Assembly (NCBI GenBank): GCA_019828545.1
Contig: JACVRA010000149.1
Location: 124,001-188,000 of the forward strand
Source of the DNA: Paracamarosporium sp. OC-R06-R3
Lineage: Eukaryota; Ascomycota; Dothideomycetes; Pleosporales; Didymosphaeriaceae
DNA: 64,000 bases
Direction of reading: 5' to 3'
Under the pieces are notes generated by a model that saw only the letters and a list, made by a program, of their open reading frames with translations, was not told the DNA's origin and did no database searches. Positions within the stretch are counted from its first letter, which is position 1. Every line of letters starts with the position of its first letter. Below are positions 1-11,486 of this stretch, in pieces. Made by a program: the position numbers and the translations under genes.

Positions 1-553
1 CGCTGGCGCGGCTGAGGGTGATCGCCAGGGTGCGTGGCCTGTGCTCCTCTAGCGACGAGCGAGCGGGCGTGAAGCATTTCGTCACCAACCCAGAGGCCGA
101 ATTTCTGGTTTCCCTGCCTTGCCGGCGCTACGTACAGCCCCATATAGCCTTACCCCTCCTCCTCCCCTCGAGCAACACACCACACGTTGCTACCGAATTC
201 CCTCGAGCCTGCAGCTTCTTCGACCTTGGTTCAAGGTACCCCGCCGGTAAGTGCCCGCCGCAGTCACGCACCGACCGCGTCATCGGATCGGGTTGTGTCA
301 AACGACCAGCCCGGTCGCCAGCAAACAGCTCTGCCCTCTGGACACATTGCACTTTTCGCCTTGTCCGTCCTTCCCGCCAGGCACCAGCGACTGTTGCGCA
401 GCTTCTGCGAGCTTCAAGTTCACCGTCGACCCCGCGCATTGACCTCGGGACCTGCCACCTCTGCTAGACAAAGAGCTCCGCTGACGCACAAACTGCTCGC
501 TCTAGACCCCACACACACGACACCGAAATCACTGCATACGATCAACGTCAACC
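1..553. other. Upstream region, no gene recognised
   Basis: Pyrimidine-rich sequence leading to the first ATG at 554. Short open frames exist on both strands but overlap each other and show no family features. It most likely contains the promoter and 5' leader of the following membrane-protein gene. Confidence 0.5.
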
Positions 554-1595
554 ATGGCTCCCCCACCACCCGCCTCGTTGCCTTTAGGCCAGCGCCTCGC
601 CGCTCTTGCGCAGACACTGCAGTTTGCATGGTTCGCCGGCCATGTCACGCTGTTGCTGTCGACATTCCGCTACAGCTTGTCGTACATCACCTTCAACTCG
701 GCCTCGAGATGGGCCGCCTTTTCATACCGCACCGCCTTCTTGTCTGCGTGCGTCACGTATGGTATTGTTGTCTACAAGGCATACCGCGCTCGCGTCAGGC
801 AGGGGAAGCAGGGCGGCATTCTGTCGTTGGCAACCGACGAGAACGTGCAGTACTTGAGTAAGTCCCCAAACAAATCTTTACAGCGGGTGTCGGAAGAGAC
901 GAGATACCTCCTCCCAAATGCACCTTCAGCTTGTGTTCAATCGGTGTCCGTATTGTACATATTGGACCCACACAGAAGGGATCCGTTCGCGAGCGTGTCG
1001 CGTGTATTTCGTTACTCGCTGTAATCAGTTTGGTGAATTAGTAGGCTAACCTTTCCCAGTCATGGCTCTCATCTGGCTCTTCTCTCGCCAGATCCCTCTG
1101 GCCGTCCTACCTTTCGCCGTCTACTCAGTGTTCCACGTCGCTACCTATGTACGTTCTAACTTGCTGCCGACCATCCAGCCCCCGCCTGCTGGCGCTCAAC
1201 CCGGCGCCAAGAGCCAATCAGGCTTGTCCGATGCCATTGGCAAGTTCGTGAAGGAGTACTACGACGGCAGCATGACTCTTGTTGCTATCCTCGAGATTGC
1301 GCTGTGGTTCCGCGTCTTCGGCTCTGCCCTTCTCTTCCAGAAGGGCTCATGGATCCTGATCGTCGTGTACACCGTCTTCTTCCGTGCTCGGTACGCGCAA
1401 AGCACCTTCGTCCAGGGTGCCATTACGCAGCTCACCGCTCGCATTGATGCCCAGCTTGCCAACCAGAGCACACCTCCGGTCGCCCGCCAAGGTTGGGGCA
1501 CCTTCAAGAACGTTATCAAGCAAGCGGCCGACGCAACCGACATCCGCAAGTATGTCAGTGGACAGCAGCCAGCCGTTCCCAAGAAGACGCACTAA
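554..1595 (+). CDS. TMEM33/Pom33-family ER-nuclear envelope membrane protein
   Basis: Two exons, 554-857 and 1060-1595, give 279 residues. The intron starts GTAAGT and ends CCCAG, and the split codon reads ATC, joining VQYL to MALIWLF. The protein has several hydrophobic segments (about residues 22-45, 55-75, 100-125 and 165-200) and a polar C-terminal tail, the layout of the TMEM33/Pom33/Tts1 family. Yeast Pom33 and fission-yeast Tts1 sit in the ER and nuclear envelope and help pore distribution and membrane shaping; that role is taken from the family. The start has a good context (accATGG). The family call rests on overall pattern and length, so it is firm but not certain. Confidence 0.75.
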
Positions 1596-3642
1596 ATGCG
1601 CGTCGAAGAGCACAGCGACGGTCCATCTCCGTGTTTCAAGATGACAATGTGAGATACAGGGAGATTCTCGGACTGGGAACGTAAACGCCGGAGTGGGGAG
1701 TTTGAACAGGAAAGATGACGACGAGCGTAGACCACTTTGAGTGGTGGCGTTGGCTTAATGCTCCGCTAATGCACAGACGATTGTGAACTCATGGGTATGT
1801 GTTATGAGCGCTTTTAGCTGGATAGACAGGTCACGATGGGAAGGGGGGAATGGTCTTTTTTAAAATCGAGGAGGGACAGGCTTGTGTAGCCAAGGTAGTT
1901 GATTTAGTCTCTCCCGTATGACGATGCTTATGTTACTACTCGGCACGGGTAGTATGGCGTTATTTGCATTCATGAATCGACGCGCGCTTTCCTGATCCTT
2001 GGCTCCGTGTTGTGAATTATGATGACTTTGCACCCTGCGTTCTATTGCCCCTTTTGCATGCAGACGGTAAGCTATGCTATACCTAGCTGAAGCATGTATA
2101 AATGGTCATGAGTTGTAGGCGAGCTATCCTTCAGCTGTCGAGCGCCACGACTGCTTGTGCAATCCCTCACCAAGCCCGGATAAGAGATAGCCACGCCCGA
2201 CGAGTGTCATCACGGCACTTCTGTTGTGCCGTGCGGGTGTCACTTGCACGAGCAGACGCAGCAGCAGACACGGCGAGCTTGACCGCCTCGCAGCGCGTGC
2301 TATGCAGGGCTCCCGATGAATTGCAATGCTATGCTAGCGGTGGCTGCTGCTGCTGCTGCTCCGATGGCCCACTGCATATGGAAAATTCCAGACTCGAAGT
2401 GGTGTTGCTCCAAGTACGCTACGGTAGGGGATATGTGGCGCTACACAGCGACTATCTATTCTAGGGGGAAGCAGCACGGCATACGCGTTGTACGAGCGAG
2501 CACGTGTTCGGCGATGTTTGAATGCTTGACGCGGCGCAGGGCCCCTTTGCACAGAGTACAGAACAACGCATCAAGTGGAGAAGGGCCCTCGGCGTGTTCG
2601 CGCATGCGTGCTGGAAGGGTACTCGCTTCCGCGGTCGGCCGCACACTCAATATTGCAAGGCCTCGAACGAGGATAACGCGGCGTGAGCGACTCCACAGGT
2701 GGGCTGCGTAGCGCGCAGATTGGCGAGGAAACGGATATCTAGCCTCGCTGCGTCGGGCGGCGGACGGGCGTTTTCGCCATAACATGACAATGGCGGTGTA
2801 ACTCGGTCAGGCCACCGCCCGCCGGCGGGGAGGAATCTCGGCGGCGGTCGTCGTGGGATGCATGCGAAACAGAGGCACCCTGCTGCACCCTGTGGATTGG
2901 GGAGCGCGGCGCGGAAGGATGGCCATTGGCATGCGGGATCCGGAACGCGGAAGTTGCAGGACGGGGCGGAGGCGCTGAGGAGGTGGGTGCTGTAAGGGAC
3001 CTCGGAAAAGTGGCATGCAGGCGCCGTATTCGCGCAGCGTACACAGTACGAGTATAATGTTGGCAAAGGATTCCATGCAGCGTCAATCAAGTGCCATATG
3101 AGGCTTCATAAACGAACTGGCCGAGGGCCTCGCACCATTAGATTGTCCTGGGCCGTCGGTTGCCTTTTGCCCGGCCCATCTCAGATGGCAGATCTTGAGA
3201 TTCATTCACAGCACCGCAGATTGCCGGACTCTTTGCGTTGGAGACTGACACCAGTGGGGAGTAGGTAGTGAGATGCCGGACATTATTTGCGGTTGTGCGT
3301 GCGGGCGTGCATGAGAGCAGAGGTACGTGAGCCAAGGGCAGTGCTACTTGCTAGTGCAGGCGCGGCTGCGAAGCACGTCAGCCCGCTTCACCGTTCCCAC
3401 ACCCCGTTTTGGCCAGCGGCTGGGCCAGGGCGACGCGCGAGCGTCGACTCGCTATATAGAGTGCGGCGTCTGCCCGCTACTTTTGCTCTTCTCTCCGCTT
3501 TGGATATTCGTCAGGTGCCCTCCAGTCTTTGGTTCTCCTGCTTTCACCACTACGGCATAGATTCTGTTTCAGACTGTTGACCTGGAATGAGCCTTCGACA
3601 AAACCGCTTTGAAGGGACCAGGTGCTGTGAACGCGACCGGCC
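1596..3642. other. 2 kb intergenic region
   Basis: No gene is supported here. Candidate frames on both strands are short, overlapping and of odd composition. A (GCT)6 run lies at 2343-2360 and a TATA-like CTATATAGA near 3451. The length suggests a long 3' region for the upstream gene plus a large promoter for the cyclin-like gene at 3643. Confidence 0.5.
2343..2360 (+). repeat. (GCT)6 microsatellite
   Basis: Six perfect GCT units lie in the intergenic region. There is no evidence that it is translated. Confidence 0.9.
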
Positions 3643-4710
3643 ATGAACACCTGCGGGACCATGGCTTCCCCAGCGCTGTCTATCCGCTCCAACTTCTCCG
3701 ACATGGACGATGAAGAGTTGGACCAGTATCTGGCCTCGTGCGTGCCGCTCTCCAATCTGCCGACCCCGCCGCCTGCAAAGGAACAGCCGCTGCCAGCAGC
3801 ATCGACTCCGCCTTCACCACCGCCGTCAGACCTGGACGCCATGGAGCGCCACAGGCGGTCTCCTGAGCTAGAAGGTTAGTTCCCTTTCACGTGCCTTGTT
3901 TCTATTCAGAGAGGCTGGCGATCATCGTTGATCCCTGCATTGTGCGGAGTCGGCCCTCTCCGACGTCACTCGCACCGGCGTCAGAGGGAATTTCCCCTGA
4001 ACATCGCTGGCGGGAACCGGCAACACCAGCCTCTTTTGTGGGTGCCGTTGCCACTCAATACATGGCATTCATTGTTGCGGAGCCGCGCTAACACGCCAAT
4101 AGCTTATGCGTTACATCTTGCCAGCTTGGTGCCCAAGAACGTCTCTGGGCACAAGTCATCCGTGGCGGCTATCGAGGGTTTCCTCGAAAGGGCATGCTTG
4201 CCGGTGGAGATGATTGCGTTTGCGGCCTGTGTGCTCGATGCGTTGTCAGAGGGGTTTGCGGCCAGGTGGCGCGATGCCTTTCTTCCCATGACCACGACTA
4301 CGTTGGACTTCTACCTTGGCGCGGATTGCTGGCAGCAGCCCAGCATCAGTCCGGACCTGATTGTGCTGGCAGCGTTGGCTCTAGCGCATGGGTTCATTGA
4401 CGACCGGGGCCGCTCTAATGCGCACTGGGCAAAGGTCGAGGCAGCAGGCAGGTTCGATGCCAAAGAGGTGGGCAAGACGAAGATGTGCATCCTTGAGGAC
4501 ATCGACTACTGTCTTTTCCGGATCGGCGAAGAGATGGTGCAGGGCATGGCATGGCAGATGCAGGAGGCAACCTACTTTACTACGCCCCGGACCTCGATTT
4601 CGTGGAACGACGGCGACAAGGAAGCCCGCCGACCACGGCTGTCGCTGAGCACGGGATCCGGATCTGCCGTTTGGGCATACGGCGCGCAAACCCCTGAGCC
4701 GAGCCCGTGA
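3643..4710 (+). CDS. Cyclin-like protein (probable Pcl-type)
   Basis: Exons 3643-3874 and 4103-4710 give 279 residues; a second in-frame ATG at 3661 has a better context and would give 273. The intron has GTTAGT and AATAG borders and the split codon reads GCT. The N-terminus is acidic and then proline-rich (about residues 20-65). From about residue 80 the helical pattern fits a cyclin box: LVPKNVSGHKSS, then VEMIAFAACVLDAL, then LIVLAALALAHGFIDD and a TKMCILEDIDYCLFRIG segment, like the LAxxxAxKFLxD and ExxxLExDILxxL pattern of Pho80/Pcl cyclins. Such proteins activate a cyclin-dependent kinase. The partner cannot be told from sequence, and the assignment is by pattern only. Confidence 0.6.
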
Positions 4711-5920
4711 AGTACTGTTGCGGACCAGACGCCGGCGTCGTCGCACAGCCAAGGCGAAATGTGCGGCCTGCTTTGCTCATGGTTTCTTCCTTTCTCGCAC
4801 ATGGTCCTTGATGATGATACCCCATTTCTCGTCTTATTACAGCTCATCTTGTTCAACGCATTTTCCAGGAGTATATACGGCGCCTTTGCAGGAGTTATTC
4901 GGGTCACGAGAGCAGCAGTGTTGATTGGTGGCTTCACGGCAGATGTGGTTGTGAGGCCAATGTTCTTGTATCGTGGGAGGGATTTCTGTTATGGTTGGTT
5001 GGGCATATGGCGCACTCGGGCTGGGTAGCCTGATGATATTGCGTGCGTCTGCTTGATTGCATGATACCCTTCTGTACGGCTGGCGTTGAGTATTTCAGCA
5101 TCGCGTAGCATAGCAGCGGTGCCACGGGCACTGCTCGTAACGAATCCATGTATTGCTCTCTTACGTCGTCTGCAGCCGCGCATGTGCATCGGTCAGTCAG
5201 CCTTTTTAATCTATGCGGGGCGAGTCATGAGCGATGGCGACATGCCCAATACGACTCTCAGCATGGGCATCGGACGATGGTGTACAGGAACGTCTCCGGA
5301 TGGTGGGGCGTGCAGGTTGGTGGCGCGAGCTCCCTGTACCTCTACACCACCGACGTCACCTCGTCGGACCCCTCGCAAACACTTCAAGACTCACCACTCA
5401 CCGCAATTCTCTGGCATTCACTCTAGCACCGGCTGGCTCTGCTGCTAGACACGGGGCCATGCTTCTGCTCCAGCACCACCGAGCCGCTAGACGGGCGTCG
5501 CCGTCTGCCGTTCGCTGGTGACAGGCGGAGGCTTACCCCACTTCGTTGGCCTGCATGCACACAAGCTCAACAGATGTTGGCGCGACGCGCTCCCATTGAG
5601 CGCTGAGTATGGGGAGTCCACTTCTCACGCGCCTGCCCGTTCCCCGCGCCTTGCACCCAGTCGTCATACTCGTCTGATCCGAACAACACGCACTAGCCGC
5701 GCCTGTGTCCTGCTCGCAACCCCGCCGTAAACACCTTTGTAAACACCCCGTCCCGCCCTCTGCCACTCCCTCTCCTCCTCTCTCTTATCCCCCACCTGTC
5801 TGTGCCTCTCTTGCACGAGAGCAATTGCACCGTGTAACCCCCGTGCCTGGTGCCTCGCACCATTCGTCCCTCAACCCCTCCCTCAGCAACTCGCCCTTTG
5901 CTGCAATCGACATCCTGAGA
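4711..5920. other. Intergenic region and promoter of glycogen phosphorylase
   Basis: No gene is recognised. The last 200 bases are strongly CT-rich, as in leaders of highly expressed fungal genes. CCCCT (stress-response-like) pentamers occur at 5369-5373 and 5875-5879. They are short and could be chance, though glycogen genes are often stress-regulated. Confidence 0.45.
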
Positions 5921-8900
5921 ATGGCCGCCGCCGCCAACACGACGCAGCCGCGCGAGCGCCGCCCCTCGACCAGCGCCCCGCTGTCGGATTTCAAGGGCCC
6001 TGTTGGCCCGCAGTTCACGCGTCCTAAGCACAAGAGGACCGTGACGGGCTTTGGGCCCGGCGAGATCAAGAGCGTTGAGGCGAGCATCCCTGAGCCCCAG
6101 AGAGCCGCTTGGAGGAAGTTTGTAAGTCATTGATCGTCTTCGTTGCTTGTGGCTGGAGGGCCATGGGTCCGGGTTACCCGATAGCGGGGATGGTGGGGTT
6201 GTGTGGGATGCGCGGGATGCAGTGGAAGTGGAGGGATAGAGATCGGCGCGTAGTTAGACCGAACGGGCGTATTGGCTAACCTGTGAGACAGACGCCCAAG
6301 GGCTTTGAGTCGTCCGAGGAGTTCGAGAAGGAGGCCGTCAGACACATTGAGACGACGCTTGCGCGGTCGCTGTACAACTGCGATGAGATTGCGGCGTATG
6401 GAGGGACGGCGCTGGCCTTCCGAGACCGCTTGATCCTCGACTGGAACAAGACGCAGCAGACTCAGACGTTTACAGACCAGAAGCGTGTATACTATCTCTC
6501 GCTTGAGTTCTTGATGGGCCGCGCCCTGGACAATGCTATGCTTAATGTGGGTCAGAAGGACTCAGCTACCGGTATGTTCGAGACATGAGGGTTAGGATTC
6601 GATGCTAACGGTCTGCAGAGGGTCTCAGTGATCTTGGGTTCCGCATGGAAGACATCATCGCTCAGGAGCACGATGCTGCGCTCGGAAACGGTGGTCTTGG
6701 ACGTCTCGCTGCGTGCTTCCTCGACTCGATGGCCTCGCTCAACTACCCGGCCTGGGGCTACGGTCTTCGCTACAGATACGGTATCTTCAAGCAGGAGATC
6801 ATCGATGGATACCAGGTTGAGGTCCCTGACTACTGGCTCGACTTCAACCCCTGGGAGTTTGCGCGCCACGATATCACCGTGGATGTGCAGTTTTATGGGC
6901 ACGTGAACCGCTGGCAAGATGACGAGGGCAAGCAGCACACCTCTTGGGAGGGTGGTGAGACTGTTCAGGCTGTCGCTTTTGATGTACCAGGTGAGTAATC
7001 ATATGCTTCGAAATCGAGTGGAGCTGATTTTGTAAAGTGCCTGGATACCAGACCCCAACTTGCAACAACCTTCGTCTTTGGGGCAGCAAGGCTGCGAGTG
7101 GAGAATTCGACTTCCAAAAGTTCAACTCTGGCGAGTACGAGGCTTCAGTTGCGGACCAGCAGCGCGCAGAGACCATCTCCGCTGTACTATACCCCAACGA
7201 CAAGTAAGTGTATCCTTTGAGGCGGACATGGGGCGCACCACTCACTATTACCTAGCTTGGAGCGCGGTAAGGAACTCCGCCTAAAGCAGCAGTACTTCTG
7301 GTGCGCTGCATCACTATACGACATCGTCCGTCGATTCAAGAAGACGAAGCGTTCGTGGAGTGAGTTCCCGAACCAGGTCGCCATTCAGCTAAACGATACC
7401 CACCCAACGCTCGCTATTCCTGAACTTCAACGCATACTTGTGGATCTGGAGGGTCTGGACTGGGATGATGCCTGGAACATCGTTAGCAAGACATTCGGAT
7501 ACACTAACCACACCGTGCTACCGGAGGCTTTGGAGAAGTGGTCCGTACCGCTGATGCAGCACCTTCTTCCTCGACACCTTCAGGTAAGTTTGTACAGTAT
7601 CCGGTCAAGAATTCGTGTACAGTTGGCTGTATCCTGGGTGGTAACAGCGTACCTGAATCTCTTGACGCGGCCCTACACCGCCAAAGTTTCTCGATCCCAT
7701 GCTAATTACTTTACAAGATAATATATGACATAAACCTGCACTTCTTGCAGTATGTGGAGCGCAACTTTCCCAAGGACCGCGACATGCTGGGACGTGTGTC
7801 GATCATCGAGGAGTCGAACCCTAAGATGGTTCGCATGGCCTACTTAGCTTTGATTGGCTCACACAAGGTCAACGGTGTTGCTGAGCTGCACTCCGATCTG
7901 ATCAAGACGACCATCTTCAAGGACTTTGTGAAGATTTACGGACCCGACAAGTTCACCAACGTGACAAATGGTATCACGCCGCGCAGGTGGCTGCACCAGG
8001 CCAACCCGCGACTTTCTGCGCTGATCGCCTCAAAGCTGGGTGGTCATGAGTTCTTGAAGGACCTCACGCTGCTCGGCAAGCTCGAGGGTTTTGTTGACGA
8101 CAAGGAGTTCCGCAAGGAGTTCCGTGAGATAAAATATGCGAACAAAGTTCGCCTTGCGAAGCACATCAAGGAGCACAACGGTGTCACTGTCAACCCTGCT
8201 GCGCTCTTCGACGTGCAGGTAAAGCGTATCCACGAGTACAAGCGCCAACAGCTCAACATCTTCGGTGTCATTCACAGGTACCTACAGATCAAGAGTCTAT
8301 CTGCGGAAGATAGGAAGAAGCTCGCTCCTCGCGTGTCCATCTTCGGTGGCAAGGCTGCTCCTGGATACTGGATGGCTAAGACTGTCATCCACCTCATCAA
8401 CAAGGTCGGCGAGGTCGTGAACAACGACCCTGATGTTGGCGACCTGCTCAAGGTCATCTTCTTGGAAGACTACAATGTCAGCAAGGCCGAGATCATCACT
8501 CCGGCTAGTGACATTTCCGAGCACATTTCCACGGCTGGTACCGAGGCTTCGGGAACGAGCAACATGAAGTTCTGCTTGAACGGTGGACTGATCATCGGTA
8601 CCTGCGATGGTGCTAACGTAAGTACCTACATTACCGGCCTTTGATCTCTTCAAGCTAATTATTCCCCAGATCGAAATCACACGCGAAATCGGCGAAGAGA
8701 ACATCTTCCTCTTTGGTAACCTCGCCGAGGACGTTGACGAGCTGCGTCACGCGCACCTTTACAACCACTATGAGCTCGAGCCCAACCTTGCCAAGGTCTT
8801 CGACGAGATCCACAAAGGCCGCTTCGGCGACGCTGGCGCCTTCACTGCGCTGCTCAACGGCATCGTCGAGCATGGCGATTACTATCTCGTCTCCGATGAT

Positions 8901-9089
8901 TTTGCCTCGTACGTACACACTCAAGAGTTGATCGACGAGGCATACAAGGACACAGAGGAATGGACGACTAAGGCAATCCTGACGGTGGCGCGTATGGGCT
9001 TCTTCTCGAGTGATCGGTGTATCGATGAGTATGCGGAGAGTATCTGGAACATTGAGCCGTTGGTGCAAAAGAAGGATGACGAGGAATAG
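5921..9089 (+). CDS. Glycogen phosphorylase
   Basis: Seven exons (5921-6121, 6292-6571, 6619-6990, 7038-7203, 7256-7583, 7718-8617, 8670-9089) join in phase to 888 residues, the usual fungal length. The enzyme releases glucose-1-phosphate from glycogen in the cytosol with pyridoxal phosphate. Family landmarks in order: [100 protein letters not shown], and the cofactor-lysine segment [10 protein letters not shown] with the lysine at about residue 733. Exon 6 begins at 7718 rather than at the later AG at 7750: this keeps the family segment [11 protein letters not shown]. The N-terminus carries RRPSTS, a possible phosphorylation region of the kind that controls the yeast enzyme; that is inference. 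Confidence 0.95.
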
Positions 9090-9377
9090 ATGGACTAGAT
9101 GTAGACGTGGTGACGAGGGGTTTTCTTTGCAGTAGGTGTGGTACGAATAATGCGATATGATGACAAGAACTGGATTCAAGATTTATAGTTCCTATGTTAA
9201 TACAGTTTTCAAGTATGATGCTGCATGACCAGGATGAGGTGACTAAGCGGGTACTTGCTCGCCCCGTAGTGGCTGCTCGCTCCGTATAAACGCGACCTCC
9301 GACTGCCGACGCAATCTGGCCGCAGAGCTCAAGCTCCAGCAAGCTCACTACAACGCGAATCTCCGCTTCACTTCAAC

Positions 9378-10489
9378 ATGGCCAACAGGGGCTATGACGT
9401 TGTCGTCGATGTCGACCAGGAGGTACGCTCAAACCACGTTTCCACCATTCACATCTCCATACTCACAATCACCAGGGCGACCTAGGACACACCGACCTCC
9501 AAGAGGACCTCGAATTCCACAGCTCCAGTAAGCCCGCCTTGCCCTCATTCTCACCCAAAGCTAACGCGCCGCCCACAGCCTTCGAAAACACGCCCAACAC
9601 GCGCAACAAAATCCAGCCCGACTCCTCCTCAGCCGGGTTCCTCCCCGCGCCGGCCTCCAGCAGCCCCTCCCGCAAACACTACCTCTGGACCCTCTCCTTC
9701 TACGCACAAGCCTTCGACGTCGACACAAACGAAGTCCTCCGCCGCTGCACCTCCACACTCTACCCACGCGCAAACTTCCTCGACGTGCTCGAGGGAAATC
9801 CCGATCTATACGGGCCGGTATGGGTCGCTACGACGGTGGTCGTCATACTTTTTCTCACGGGCACGATCAATCAGTACCTCGCGAGCGAGGGGAAGTCGCA
9901 CTTTGCGTATGATTTTAAGCTGTTGAGCGGGGCGGCGGGCCTCGTGTATGGGTATACGGGGTTCGTGCCGGTCGGCTTGTGGGGCGTGCTTAAGTGGTAT
10001 GGGAGTGAGAGTGCGAATTTACTCGAGTGTGTGTGTCTTTATGGGTATGCGAATTTGGTGTGGGTGCCTGTTGCGGTGGCGAGTATTTCGACGATTAATA
10101 GTGAGTGGTCCCCCTGTTTTTATGCATGGATCGAACAAGGAAAGGAGAAGAGAGGATGGCATGGCATGGCATGGCATGAGAAAAGAAGGGCCTTGCTGAC
10201 GCACACAGTTCTCAACTTCATCTTCGTGGCGCTGGGCTTCGCCGCTTCCGTCTTCTTCCTCCTCAGGAACTTGTACCCCGTGCTGAGCTCTACCGAAGCA
10301 AAAACCAGCAAGATTCTTCTCATCGTCGTGCTCGTTCTGCACGCTGGATTTGCGATCGCGATTAAAGTGCTGTTTTTCGCGGCTACGAGTCCGGTTGGGC
10401 CGAAGGATGGGAAGGGGGCTGGAGATGCAGGGGGTGAGGATGGCGGAGAGAAGAAGGGCGATTTGCTGAGGATGTTGTTGAGGATGTAA
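9378..10489 (+). CDS. Yip1-domain Golgi membrane protein (Yip5/YIPF1-2-like)
   Basis: Four exons (9378-9422, 9476-9527, 9579-10100, 10209-10489) give 299 residues. A polar N-terminus of about 100 residues is followed by five hydrophobic segments, opening with YLWTLSFYAQAFDVDT, the pattern of the Yip1/YIPF family, which binds Rab GTPases at Golgi and ER-to-Golgi membranes. The third intron is 108 bp, a multiple of three and open in frame, so a naive translation would retain 36 false residues. It contains (TGGCA)4 at about 10157-10176. The C-terminal tail is Gly/Lys-rich. Assignment to Yip5 rather than another Yip1 relative is by similarity of the WTLSFY-F-DVDT region. Confidence 0.8.
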
Positions 10490-11274
10490 ATGAATAAGAT
10501 GGGGGATGGGGGTTTGCGCTGATGAGGGAGATGGCGTCTCGGTGCAGGGCTTATACTTTGTTGTAGGAATAGGAATTCGACGGGGTTGCGTGTATAGAGT
10601 ATGGATGGCTTTGACCTGCCTTGTCACGATTGCTGAGTATGAGGCATGTGCGTACTCGCCTTTTGCTTCTGTCCTAACTTTCATAGGTATAGAACCCCAG
10701 CACAACCTGATTAATGATTAACTTTCGCAGAGTATGGATGCCTGGGTTGAGCATTTAGCGTGGACTGAATGATGCTATGCTTGTTCTCAAGATGCTCGAT
10801 GGAGTGGCTACTACGCAGGATGCATGCTTTGTCTACTTGGCAAACAGACTCTTCTGAATGATTGACTCTCAGAATACTACTTGCTGGGTCTGGAATGAGA
10901 GTGTTCATGCAAAAGTCAGCGGGACATCGCTCTTTAGCGATGAGACCACAGTCAAGATAAGCGGACATGGGAAATCGCTGTGGGTGATTGCATTGAGATT
11001 AGTTCTTGAGATAGATTCACATTGATTACACACTGACCTTGCATAGCGACCTTTCTGGAGAGGCGGTGTGTTGGTCAGTTGTGCTGTATGCGCGGTTCCG
11101 TGTGCAAACTTCTCCACGACACACCGTCTTGTGCGGTACATGATACTGCCCACCACATCAAGCTCTCCAGACTGCACACCCTACAGTGCACTCACGTCTC
11201 TTTATCCATGGCTACCAAGATTTGAGCAGCTGTCTTGCTGACGGCTTTCTTTTCACGTGGGCTTCTCTGCTGCT
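10490..11274. other. Intergenic region
   Basis: AT-richer sequence without a credible gene on either strand. It ends at the minisatellite that precedes the HeLo-NACHT gene. Confidence 0.5.
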
Positions 11275-11463
11275 CGAACTCCTCTGCTCCTCGAACTCCT
11301 CCGCTTCTTGAACCTCTCCGCTCCTCGAACTCCTCCGCTCTTCGAACCTCTCCGCTCTTCGAACTCCTCGAACTCCTCGAACTTCTCAAACTCCTCAAAC
11401 CCCTCCGCTCCTCAAACCCCTCCGCTCCCCGAACTCCTCTACTCCTCGAACTCCTCTACTCCT
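11275..11463 (+). repeat. Compound 17-bp / 9-bp pyrimidine-rich minisatellite
   Basis: Five 17-bp units (type CGAACTCCTCCGCTCCT) run from 11275 to 11359, four 9-bp units (type CGAACTCCT) from 11360 to 11395, and four 17-bp units from 11396 to 11463. The 9-bp unit is the 17-bp unit lacking its second half (CCGCTCCT). A partial unit follows, and the ATG of the NLR-like gene is at 11487. The strand bias is extreme: G appears mostly in fixed unit positions. It lies in the promoter or 5' leader. Both strands read open through it, but the peptides are simple-sequence artefacts. Confidence 0.9.
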
Positions 11464-11486
11464 CGAATTTCTAAAGCAACATAAAC

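Noticed and set aside
2102..3090. Frames of 60-147 codons between the membrane-protein gene and the cyclin-like gene
   Set aside because: Mutually overlapping, no family signal, no sensible splice extension.
7718..7750. Exon 6 of glycogen phosphorylase starting after the AG at 7750
   Set aside because: The upstream AG at 7717 adds [11 protein letters not shown], a conserved part of the enzyme, in frame.
10101..10208. Retained reading of 36 residues (with WHGMAWHEK) in the Yip1-family protein
   Set aside because: The segment has GTGAGT and ACACAG borders and a simple repeat, and removing it joins two membrane segments as in the family.
11192..11484. Repeat-coded Leu/Ser/Pro- or Arg/Ser/Glu-rich peptides before the HeLo-NACHT gene
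   Set aside because: All frames are open only because of the minisatellite unit sequence.
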